A stretch of 5,681 bases of DNA from Bacteroidales bacterium. GTDB lineage: Bacteria > Bacteroidota > Bacteroidia > Bacteroidales > Muribaculaceae. Positions 1 to 5,681 of the stretch are shown here, in pieces. How positions within the stretch are numbered: the stretch's first letter is position 1; every line of letters begins with the position of its first letter. The stretch is from positions 1-5,681 of the forward strand of contig SFMJ01000106.1 of assembly GCA_004553095.1 (NCBI GenBank), read 5' to 3'. Both the position numbers and the translations under genes were made by a program. The notes below the pieces were generated by a model. It made no database searches and was not told the DNA's origin. It was given only the letters and a program-made list of their open reading frames with translations.

Positions 1-911
1 AATAGCAGTACGAAGTAGTAAAATGGTATAAGTTGATACCATCCTGAATTCCCTCGGTCATGACATCGCTTTGCGCTCTGTGCAATCATCACCCATGTCA
101 CCGGAATAAAGGATAATGATAACAATATTGAGAACAATGGGATATTTGTATTACTTCCGAAATAGAGTAATGAAAATATATACCATAACACGTAGATGAG
201 AAGTGTCAGCCCAAATTCAGTGCGGCGTATTCTCCCACGGAATGAGAATGGGCGTTTGAACATTCCGCCGTTGAATACGAAGTCGGAATTGCCTTCCGGC
301 TGCTGATATGACATCGGTTGTTGCGACATCGGCTGAGTGGGCGTCGGCTGCTGATATGCCATTGGTTGTTGAGCCATCGGCTCTGACGGCATTCCGTAGT
401 ATGGCGGTGGCGTCTGAGGCATCGTCATGGGTTCTTCCGATGGCATCACTACCGGCGTTTCTTGGATTATCGGTGCCGGCGATATCACTTCTGATTGTAT
501 TAAGGATGCCGGTTGATAGGTCGATCCCGCCGGTGTGATATAACTCTCCTGCTGTATTGGGGTCTCCACAACAGGTTGTGTCTCTAAAGCCGGTGACTGC
601 TCGATTACAGTTGTCGATTCAGCCATAGTCTTAGACTCTGCCGCGGTCGCCGACTCTGCCACAGGACTGCCTGTAGCTCCTGCCGTGCCGATCGATGCCG
701 GACTCTCATTAACTATCTGAGTCTCAACTGCCGCCGGCGTTGGCTCAACCTTTTTCGCCAAGTTCTGCTCGATTCGCCTGCGCATCAACGGGGATAAGTG
801 CCCCGATTTGCTCAGTTCGTAGAGAGTTACTACTCCCTCGCGAATCGCTTGTGCCACCTCTTCCACGCTATATTCACATAGATTGTTGATTAGTTCTTTC
901 TTTGTTGCCAT
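1..911 (-). CDS. DUF805 membrane protein with a long N-terminal extension (partial, 3' end outside window)
   Basis: Translating from the ATG at 911-909 gives 303 uninterrupted codons to the left edge, so the C-terminus is missing. Residues 1-52 form a charged helical domain (SVEEVAQAIREGVVTLYEL, then LSPLMRRRIEQ). Residues 53-207 are a low-complexity Pro/Glu/Thr/Ala/Gln linker with a Met-Gln-Pro repeat at 179-205. From about 217 the sequence is a typical DUF805 membrane domain: FKRPFSFRGRIRRTEF (218-233), a helix at 234-251, a second at about 257-277, then AKRCHDRGNSGWYQLIPF (280-297) leading into the next helix. DUF805 proteins are small inner-membrane proteins of unknown function; the family is normally little more than the membrane domain, so the 216-residue extension is notable. 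The gene follows the four-helix gene by 27 bases in the same frame, but two in-frame TAA codons (941-939 and 932-930) separate them. No Shine-Dalgarno is evident. Confidence 0.9.
   Translation of the reverse strand, partial: MATKKELINNLCEYSVEEVAQAIREGVVTLYELSKSGHLSPLMRRRIEQNLAKKVEPTPAAVETQIVNESPASIGTAGATGSPVAESATAAESKTMAESTTVIEQSPALETQPVVETPIQQESYITPAGSTYQPASLIQSEVISPAPIIQETPVVMPSEEPMTMPQTPPPYYGMPSEPMAQQPMAYQQPTPTQPMSQQPMSYQQPEGNSDFVFNGGMFKRPFSFRGRIRRTEFGLTLLIYVLWYIFSLLYFGSNTNIPLFSILLSLSFIPVTWVMIAQSAKRCHDRGNSGWYQLIPFYYFVLL
297..377 (-). repeat. 33-base imperfect direct repeat coding for MxQQPMxYQQP
   Basis: Two 33-base units, 377-345 and 329-297 on the minus strand, are separated by 15 bases and lie in frame in the linker of the DUF805 gene. 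They encode MAQQPMAYQQP and MSQQPMSYQQP, with TPTQP between. By eye they differ at only 4 of 33 positions, three of which lie in the two Ala/Ser codons. This suggests a fairly recent in-frame duplication in a flexible linker. Confidence 0.85.
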
Positions 912-938
912 ATTCTTAAGGAATGTGGATTAGCAGAA

Positions 939-2021
939 TTAGAATGTCGGGAAGTCGTTGTCTTCTTCCAAGTTCAAATCATTGTTTACCTTATGATTTG
1001 ATCCCTGTTCGTAGTTGTCGTCAGTCTCTTCTTCAAGATCTGTTTCTTCATCGACCGGACGCTCTTTCTTGGCTTTCCCTTTTCCCCTCTTTCGGCTATT
1101 CTCGGTGCCGATGAGTCGATACACATTTTTGGTGTGGCGCTCTTGGATCAGGTAGGGGAAGATTAGCATCAAGTAGATGATAACTCCATAGATTATCGCC
1201 GAGAGGGTGGGAATGCCTTGCTTGGTATATGATGCCGTCAGGCCCTCGATTCCCTCTATCGCATTCTTGGCACCATTACTCTCGAAGTGGACCACTTCGC
1301 CGCAGAGGGCTTCGTTGGTCATCTCTTTAGCGGAGAAACTCTTTAGTTGATTTTCCCAATCGTTGAGTGCATCTTTGATCTCTCGAGTGTTACCCAAGAG
1401 GAAGACATTCCAGGTGCTCGCGCCTTGCGAGGCATTGTCGATCCATTTTATCGCTTCATTTTTCAATGTGTCATAGTTTTGCGACAATAGCTGAAGCTTT
1501 AGAGTCAAGATCATATTCTCTTTCTGGATCCCGGCGCGTCCCTCTTCGAAGCCCGCTTTCTTGAACATAGCGGGATCTGTGCCTTTATTTGCTATGATGT
1601 GATTAAGATTTCGCTCGTATGTCTCGATACGCTGTTGGGCATATCCATCATAGTCGGCGAAGAGCTGTTTGGAGTTGTTGATCGATCCGGTGAAGGTCTT
1701 CACGATTTCATCGTTATGACTTCTTACAGTCCAGAAATGTGACATCGAAATCATGCCGAGAATAAATATGATCGGCGAACCGAATATGAAAAATCGCTCG
1801 AACATAATCTTGCGTTTCATCTTCACTCCGGAGGCTTTCATCTGCTGAGCCCCGATGAAGAATAGAATATAGACCAGATCTGTGACAGCCATCCCTATCA
1901 AGGCTGTCATAAAGTTGCCGTTTGTGAGATATGTGAATCCCATAAACGAGATATAACTCACAATGATCAGAGCCACAAAGGCAATGATATGTCCCCAGGA
2001 AAATTTAAGTCGTTCGTTCAT
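939..2021 (-). CDS. Four-helix membrane protein with a large loop and an acidic cytoplasmic tail, function unknown
   Basis: I do not recognise the family of this 360-residue protein. Hydrophobic stretches at about residues 11-31, 38-59, 73-93 and 273-292 read as four membrane helices. The basic loop KASGVKMKRK (62-71) and the basic run RKRGKGKAKK (310-319) both fit the cytoplasmic side. This puts the 180-residue loop (94-272) in the periplasm, with both termini in the cytoplasm. The loop is largely helical, rich in Asn, Lys and Glu, and has one Cys (240). The tail (293-360) passes from a basic stretch to a very acidic, probably disordered end (EETDLEEETDD, then LEEDNDF). Its ATG overlaps the TAA of the protease gene by one base (TAATG), so translation is probably coupled to the protease in fixed proportion. 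This arrangement suggests a membrane partner, scaffold or substrate-presenting subunit for the protease. That role is inferred from context only. Confidence 0.92.
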   Translation of the reverse strand: MNERLKFSWGHIIAFVALIIVSYISFMGFTYLTNGNFMTALIGMAVTDLVYILFFIGAQQMKASGVKMKRKIMFERFFIFGSPIIFILGMISMSHFWTVRSHNDEIVKTFTGSINNSKQLFADYDGYAQQRIETYERNLNHIIANKGTDPAMFKKAGFEEGRAGIQKENMILTLKLQLLSQNYDTLKNEAIKWIDNASQGASTWNVFLLGNTREIKDALNDWENQLKSFSAKEMTNEALCGEVVHFESNGAKNAIEGIEGLTASYTKQGIPTLSAIIYGVIIYLMLIFPYLIQERHTKNVYRLIGTENSRKRGKGKAKKERPVDEETDLEEETDDNYEQGSNHKVNNDLNLEEDNDFPTF

Positions 2022-2023
2022 TA
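2019..2023 (-). promoter_or_regulatory. TAATG stop/start overlap joining the protease and four-helix genes
   Basis: On the minus strand the TAA of the protease (2023-2021) and the ATG of the next gene (2021-2019) share one A. Such overlaps usually couple translation by re-initiation of the terminating ribosome. No Shine-Dalgarno lies just upstream (the context is AAAATAAGAAA), which makes coupling the simplest explanation for initiation here. Confidence 0.75.
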
Positions 2024-4825
2024 TTTCTTATTTTCAGGGAGTTGTCCCTCCAATTCACTGATTTTCTTTTTATACTTGGCGATGAGTCGTCTGATAGCCT
2101 CATAGTCGGTCTCGTTCTGAGTGGCGGGAGTAGATTCGTCAGCCGCTTCGGGAGGTGTGGTCTCTCTTCCCGGAGTTGTGACATCTCCTGCCGGCGGAGT
2201 AGTGCCGTCGACGGGTGTAATGACCTCTCCGGTCACAGGGTCGACCACCGTTGTCGTGCCGACCGGATCGCCGATGATGATACCGACTGTCGGGCCAACA
2301 TCCACCCACGATGAGGGTACATCTCCTCCCAAATCATCCACCACGGCTCCCGGCACAGGTCTTAATGTGCGGGGAGCGGGGGCGCTAAAGTCTCCTCGCT
2401 TCACTGCCTCAAGTGCCAAATTCACCTGAACCATTGGAGGCATATAGCCATATACATCACATCCGGTCTTGTAGAGCACATTGCGCGCTTGCTCCACTGT
2501 TAAATCCCGTTTCAGCGATTTCATCAAGGCTATCGTGCCGGTCACTATCGGCGCTGCCATGCTCGTGCCGTCACAACTGCTGAAACTCTGTACAGGGAAG
2601 GAGGAGTAGATATCCTTGCCCGGGGCGGAGATATCCGTGCAGGGCCCATAGTTGGTGAAGTCGGTAGGATAGAGATTCTGATCGACTGCGCCTACCGCGA
2701 TAGCTACCTGTGAACGATTCTCCGGCGGAATGCTCGAGAGAATATCATCATTGCCTGCCGCGAACACCAGAATGCAATTCCGCCGTGTCGCTATCGAACA
2801 TACTCGCATGAAGAGTCGCTCTACATTCTTGAATTGTGTCCGGGCTATCTCTCTCTGCATATCTACCGGCATCTCATTAAGCCCCTGGAATGATGGCCCT
2901 ATCGAGATGTTGACCACGTCTGCCCCTTTATGGACTGAGTACATGATACCTGCCACCAATGCCGACAAGGGACACATGCCGTTGTCGATCACTTGCACAG
3001 GAGTCAGTCGACAGTTAGGTGCTATGCCGGCTGCTCCCTGATTGATATATTGGGTTGAGCCGACTGCAAGACCTGCCGTGTGAGTGCCATGTCCGACTCC
3101 TTTGCTCAGCCTGTTGTCTTGCGTATAGATGTTGTAGGCATTGACGATGCGATCTTTGAACATCGGATGACTCGCATCGATGCCATCATCCACCACGGCT
3201 ACTGTCACCGTCGGATCTCCTTGGGTGATCTGCCAGCCCTCTTGTGCCTTGACAGCCTTGAGATGCCATCCCGGCGTCGATCCTGTCGCGTAGGGTGTGA
3301 AACCGTTCAGCTCATACACCTCTTCGTCGAATACCAGAAACCTGTGATTAGGGATGCGTGAGTTGATCGTCTTGCGTATCTCATCTCGTTCATTCTCAGG
3401 TATCTGAATCAAGAGTAATTTGACTTCTCTGTCATAACCGATGATGTTGTATTGATCGCCCGGATATGCCTTCTTGAAGTCGGCGGCAAGGGCATCAACA
3501 CTGTCGTTCTCATCCTCCAAGAAGAGGAATAAGCGGTTGCCAATCACTGCCGGCACGCCCGGCTGGCGTACGATCGGGGGTAATGCACCCTCTTCGTCTC
3601 TGACCGGTGCGACGATCGTCGAGTCTTCAGGTAGTTTGCCATCTACCAACTCTATTGGTCTCACGGCTCCGTTGTTGTCGATAGTATCGCCTGCCGCATT
3701 TACTATGCGATCCATATCCACGACTCCATTCACTGCTCTGCGACATCCATGGCAATTCCTGAACAGCAGGGAAAATAACAGCAATAGCAATAGTGCCCCA
3801 AGGCCAATCAATAACCATTTGAGGAAACCGCTGGATGTCAGCCATAGCCAGAATCTCTTGTACCATGGGAGTCTCTTCTCGTAGATGGCATTGAAGGTCT
3901 TGTCCTGGTTCATTAAGAAGTTCACCGGGTTGAAGTCCCATCCTTTGAAGATATATCCCTTACGGGGTGTTACCACCGGTATCTCATGGGGCATCAGGGT
4001 GGAGCCTACTATTTTGGTGATTTCAGTCTGACCTGACAATGAGCCATTATCACCGGCATTGAATCGACAGGTCACATTGCGTGGCGGCGGTGGCGTCGGT
4101 ATCGGTGGCGGCACCGGTATCGCTTCGCTATATTTTGCCGTAAATGTCATGTCGGAAGTCACTTTCACTCCGACAGGATTCGGCTCCCAACCGCTGAATG
4201 TGTATCCCTTGTTGGCTTCTACTGCCGGCAGGTCGTTGACGGATATCACCGTCCCCTCCCGAAGTGCTGTATGCCCCGAGATCTTCGTGGTCAATGCGCC
4301 ATGCTCTCCAACGTCGAAGGTAACCTTGTGTTTGATTACCGACGGCGATTCATGCACGAGCTCGCCCTTGCTGATATGCTTGCGAGTGTCTGGAGTCATG
4401 CCCCATGCCAAGAGGTAAACCTTCCCGTCGCAACAGAAGATGAAATCATCATCTATATATCGTAGAGCACATGCCATCACCTGCAGATCCTCGCCCGAGA
4501 GTTTGTTGAGTGTCTGCTTGTAGTGTGCCACTGTCTGATCTTTGATGCGCTGATATTTTACCCTCTGCTCTCCCTCCAAGCGTGTCAATATCTCCGGAGT
4601 CTCTTTCCACTCGTCGATATACCAATTCACGGCATCATCTGTAGTGGAATAGTTGGGCGCCGCAAGAAAATGAATATAGCGTGGGTCAATCGTCCTCTTT
4701 ATAATGCTGTTGACACTGTCATAGCGCTTATATAGAGGATCTTGACCTATCCCTTGGAAGTCGGTAAAATCACTTATATCGGTGCTCCCGACTTTGCGTT
4801 TCCCTATAAATGTATGCTTATCCAT
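2021..4825 (-). CDS. Membrane-anchored S8 (subtilisin-family) serine protease with N-terminal InlB-like repeats
   Basis: This is a 934-residue multidomain serine endopeptidase. Domains in order: residues 1-165, an unrecognised mixed domain without a signal peptide; 166-232 and 251-315, two divergent InlB B-repeat (Flg_new-type) modules sharing KGY.F.GW and a final T.F.A.Y; 236-249, a Pro-rich linker between them; 334-355, one Leu-rich transmembrane helix; about 425-508, a beta-alpha-beta pattern resembling an I9-type subtilase prodomain; about 520-810, the S8 catalytic domain; 813-905, a Pro/Thr/Val-rich region; 908-927, a short charged, probably coiled-coil helix. The catalytic set is complete: Asp546 in VAVVDDGID, His579 in GHGTHTAG, oxyanion Asn692 in FAAGND, Ser755 in DGTSMAAP. 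It should therefore be an active protease. With no signal peptide, the helix would act as a signal anchor with the protease domain in the periplasm, but positive charges flank both sides, so the orientation is uncertain. No Shine-Dalgarno precedes the ATG, as is usual in Bacteroidota. Its stop overlaps the next gene's start. The substrate is unknown. Confidence 0.95.
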   Translation of the reverse strand: MDKHTFIGKRKVGSTDISDFTDFQGIGQDPLYKRYDSVNSIIKRTIDPRYIHFLAAPNYSTTDDAVNWYIDEWKETPEILTRLEGEQRVKYQRIKDQTVAHYKQTLNKLSGEDLQVMACALRYIDDDFIFCCDGKVYLLAWGMTPDTRKHISKGELVHESPSVIKHKVTFDVGEHGALTTKISGHTALREGTVISVNDLPAVEANKGYTFSGWEPNPVGVKVTSDMTFTAKYSEAIPVPPPIPTPPPPRNVTCRFNAGDNGSLSGQTEITKIVGSTLMPHEIPVVTPRKGYIFKGWDFNPVNFLMNQDKTFNAIYEKRLPWYKRFWLWLTSSGFLKWLLIGLGALLLLLLFSLLFRNCHGCRRAVNGVVDMDRIVNAAGDTIDNNGAVRPIELVDGKLPEDSTIVAPVRDEEGALPPIVRQPGVPAVIGNRLFLFLEDENDSVDALAADFKKAYPGDQYNIIGYDREVKLLLIQIPENERDEIRKTINSRIPNHRFLVFDEEVYELNGFTPYATGSTPGWHLKAVKAQEGWQITQGDPTVTVAVVDDGIDASHPMFKDRIVNAYNIYTQDNRLSKGVGHGTHTAGLAVGSTQYINQGAAGIAPNCRLTPVQVIDNGMCPLSALVAGIMYSVHKGADVVNISIGPSFQGLNEMPVDMQREIARTQFKNVERLFMRVCSIATRRNCILVFAAGNDDILSSIPPENRSQVAIAVGAVDQNLYPTDFTNYGPCTDISAPGKDIYSSFPVQSFSSCDGTSMAAPIVTGTIALMKSLKRDLTVEQARNVLYKTGCDVYGYMPPMVQVNLALEAVKRGDFSAPAPRTLRPVPGAVVDDLGGDVPSSWVDVGPTVGIIIGDPVGTTTVVDPVTGEVITPVDGTTPPAGDVTTPGRETTPPEAADESTPATQNETDYEAIRRLIAKYKKKISELEGQLPENKK
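3881..4075 (-). repeat. InlB-like (Flg_new-type) protein repeat 2 in the protease
   Basis: This segment encodes residues 251-315, the second copy of the module: FNAGDNGSL near the start, KGYIFKGWDFNP in the core and TFNAIY at the end. It aligns with repeat 1 over nearly the same length but is strongly diverged, so the duplication is old or the copies are under different constraints. A run of Pro residues (236-249) separates the two copies. Confidence 0.8.
4130..4330 (-). repeat. InlB-like (Flg_new-type) protein repeat 1 in the protease
   Basis: This segment encodes residues 166-232 of the protease. It begins with a VTFDVGEHGAL strand, contains KGYTFSGWEPNP and ends in TFTAKY, the usual signature of a divergent InlB B-repeat. 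The family is known from surface proteins of Listeria and Bacteroides and forms small beta-rich modules. Here it lies N-terminal to a membrane helix and not behind a signal peptide. Confidence 0.8.
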
Positions 4826-4826
4826 C

Positions 4827-5681
4827 TTAGTGTGTATATAGCGGTGTTGAACGTTCGATTAGTGACTTGACCTGCTCATTGCATACAGGATCGCAATGTG
4901 TTATATCTGATGAGTAGATCAGACCGATAATCACGAAGTTTTCCCAACGCTGGTAGTTGTTCCAGAAGGGCAACTGTCGCAATATGTTGATATCGATTCT
5001 ACCTTGATTGATGATTGTGGCTGACTCATCGAATACTTTGAGGGTCTCTATCAGCGGCTGTGGCTTGCGAACATTATTCCACCCTTTCGGTGAGAAGTCT
5101 ACCGGAAGTCGACATTCGGATGCCTTTACTTTAAGATCGCTGATCTCGTTGTCTGACATATAGTTGCGTCCTACGCTGCTTACAAAATTATTGAGCGTCA
5201 GCGCGGCATAATCGCCGATGGCATTCGGCTGCTCGTTTTCCGAGAATATCTCCGTATATCGGGTGATCTTCTCCGATATCTTCTTCCTGACTTTCAATTT
5301 GTTGAAGAGATTGACCAGCATAAATACGACTTCGTCGGCATGCGGCAGGCTCTTCACTATCAGTTGTGCCGTGGCATTCAGATGTTCCACCCAGTGGTCG
5401 ATGATATGCTTGGTGATCACATCGCCGATAGTGGAGAGCGTCAGTGTCTCTTTGGCTATTACATCGTCCAATTCAAATCCTTGCGAGTGCAGGTATTCGT
5501 TCAGCTCTTCTTCGGTCTCGAAGATATAGTAGGACAGAAGTTTGTTGACATTTGCTTCGCGACTGTCATTGATATCTATCCCGGCACTCGCCCTGATGAA
5601 GTTGACGGCGCTGAAATCCTTTGGCGTATCTGTGTGACACACGATGATGTCGTAGGCAATATTGCGCAACGCCTCCGGACT
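4827..5681 (-). CDS. C-terminal part of an unrecognised, mostly helical soluble protein (partial; possibly SrfC-like)
   Basis: The reading frame is open to the right edge. A TTG at 5669-5667 could act as a start, but four more in-frame codons (Ser-Pro-Glu-Ala) precede it without a stop, so I treat the gene as truncated at its 5' end. The visible 284 residues have no signal peptide and no clear membrane segment. Composition suggests alternating helices, for example visible residues 83-110 (with HWVEHL at 96-101) and 116-146, rich in Lys, Glu and Ile. A Trp/aromatic-rich stretch lies near the end (PFWNNYQRWENF, 238-249). I see no catalytic motif in this part. The TAA stop lies one base before the ATG of the protease gene, so the two are probably co-transcribed and translationally coupled. 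The helical C-terminus with conserved-looking Trp residues recalls SrfC-type putative virulence factors (COG4458), but this is a weak impression. An N-terminal P-loop upstream of the window would support it. Confidence 0.85.
   Translation of the reverse strand, partial: SPEALRNIAYDIIVCHTDTPKDFSAVNFIRASAGIDINDSREANVNKLLSYYIFETEEELNEYLHSQGFELDDVIAKETLTLSTIGDVITKHIIDHWVEHLNATAQLIVKSLPHADEVVFMLVNLFNKLKVRKKISEKITRYTEIFSENEQPNAIGDYAALTLNNFVSSVGRNYMSDNEISDLKVKASECRLPVDFSPKGWNNVRKPQPLIETLKVFDESATIINQGRIDINILRQLPFWNNYQRWENFVIIGLIYSSDITHCDPVCNEQVKSLIERSTPLYTH

Noticed and set aside
308..538. Plus-strand open frame opposite the DUF805 linker
   Set aside because: The minus strand here encodes the continuous linker leading into a recognisable DUF805 domain; the plus-strand frame is a mirror of its biased codons.
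912..938. Terminator or promoter between the four-helix gene and the DUF805 gene
   Set aside because: The 27-base gap has no inverted repeat followed by a T-run and is too short to show a convincing promoter; read-through transcription is more likely.
2067..2390. Repetitive Pro/Thr/Val-rich C-terminal part of the protease as a true tandem repeat
   Set aside because: Short similar phrases recur (DPVGTT, DPVTGE, PVDGTT) but without a constant unit or spacing, so I regard it as a biased-composition linker.
2121..2429. Plus-strand open frame opposite the Pro/Thr/Val-rich protease tail
   Set aside because: Its Gly/Ser/Thr/Val-rich translation is what the complement of a Pro/Thr-rich coding region gives; no independent sign of a gene.
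3474..3884. 136-codon open frame on the plus strand inside the protease gene
   Set aside because: It lies antisense to the prodomain and membrane-helix region of a clearly real gene, its translation is low-complexity Ser/Asn/Arg-rich, and it shows no recognisable motif.
3627..3941. 104-codon open frame on the minus strand in another frame of the protease gene
   Set aside because: The overlapping frame with intact repeats, membrane helix and catalytic motifs is clearly the coding one; this one has no domain features.
5667..5669. TTG as the true start of the right-most gene
   Set aside because: The frame stays open for four more codons to the window edge. GGAGG does lie just upstream, but only about 2 bases from the TTG and in a phylum that rarely uses such sites, so a truncated gene is more likely.

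Overview
The window appears to be a piece of a Bacteroidota (probably Bacteroidales) chromosome. The evidence is indirect: divergent InlB/Flg_new-type repeats, typical of that phylum, lie in the large protease; no gene start has a recognisable Shine-Dalgarno sequence; base composition is moderate. No rRNA, tRNA, transposase, integrase, CRISPR array or other mobile-element hallmark was seen.

All four genes lie on the minus strand and read from the right edge to the left edge as one tightly packed unit. In order of transcription they are: (A) the C-terminal 284 residues of an unrecognised protein whose start is outside the window (5681-4827); (B) a 934-residue membrane-anchored subtilisin-family (S8) serine protease with an unusual multidomain N-terminal half (4825-2021); (C) a 360-residue protein with four predicted membrane segments, a large loop and a charged tail (2021-939); (D) a DUF805 membrane protein with a roughly 210-residue soluble N-terminal extension, cut by the left edge (911-1). 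A and B are separated by 1 base, B and C share one base (TAATG), and C and D are 27 bases apart. There is no intergenic stretch long enough to be unannotated, and no promoter or terminator is visible inside the window.

The likely picture is an inner-membrane assembly: B is a protease tethered by one membrane helix, C and D are co-expressed membrane partners, and A is a soluble helical protein made just upstream. The combination of an intact S8 catalytic site, a ferredoxin-like prodomain, InlB-like repeats on the other side of the membrane helix, and two uncharacterised membrane partners does not match a system I can name with confidence. A weak possibility is that A is the end of a SrfC-like putative virulence factor, which would make this part of a Srf-type locus. 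That is a hypothesis to test, not an assignment.
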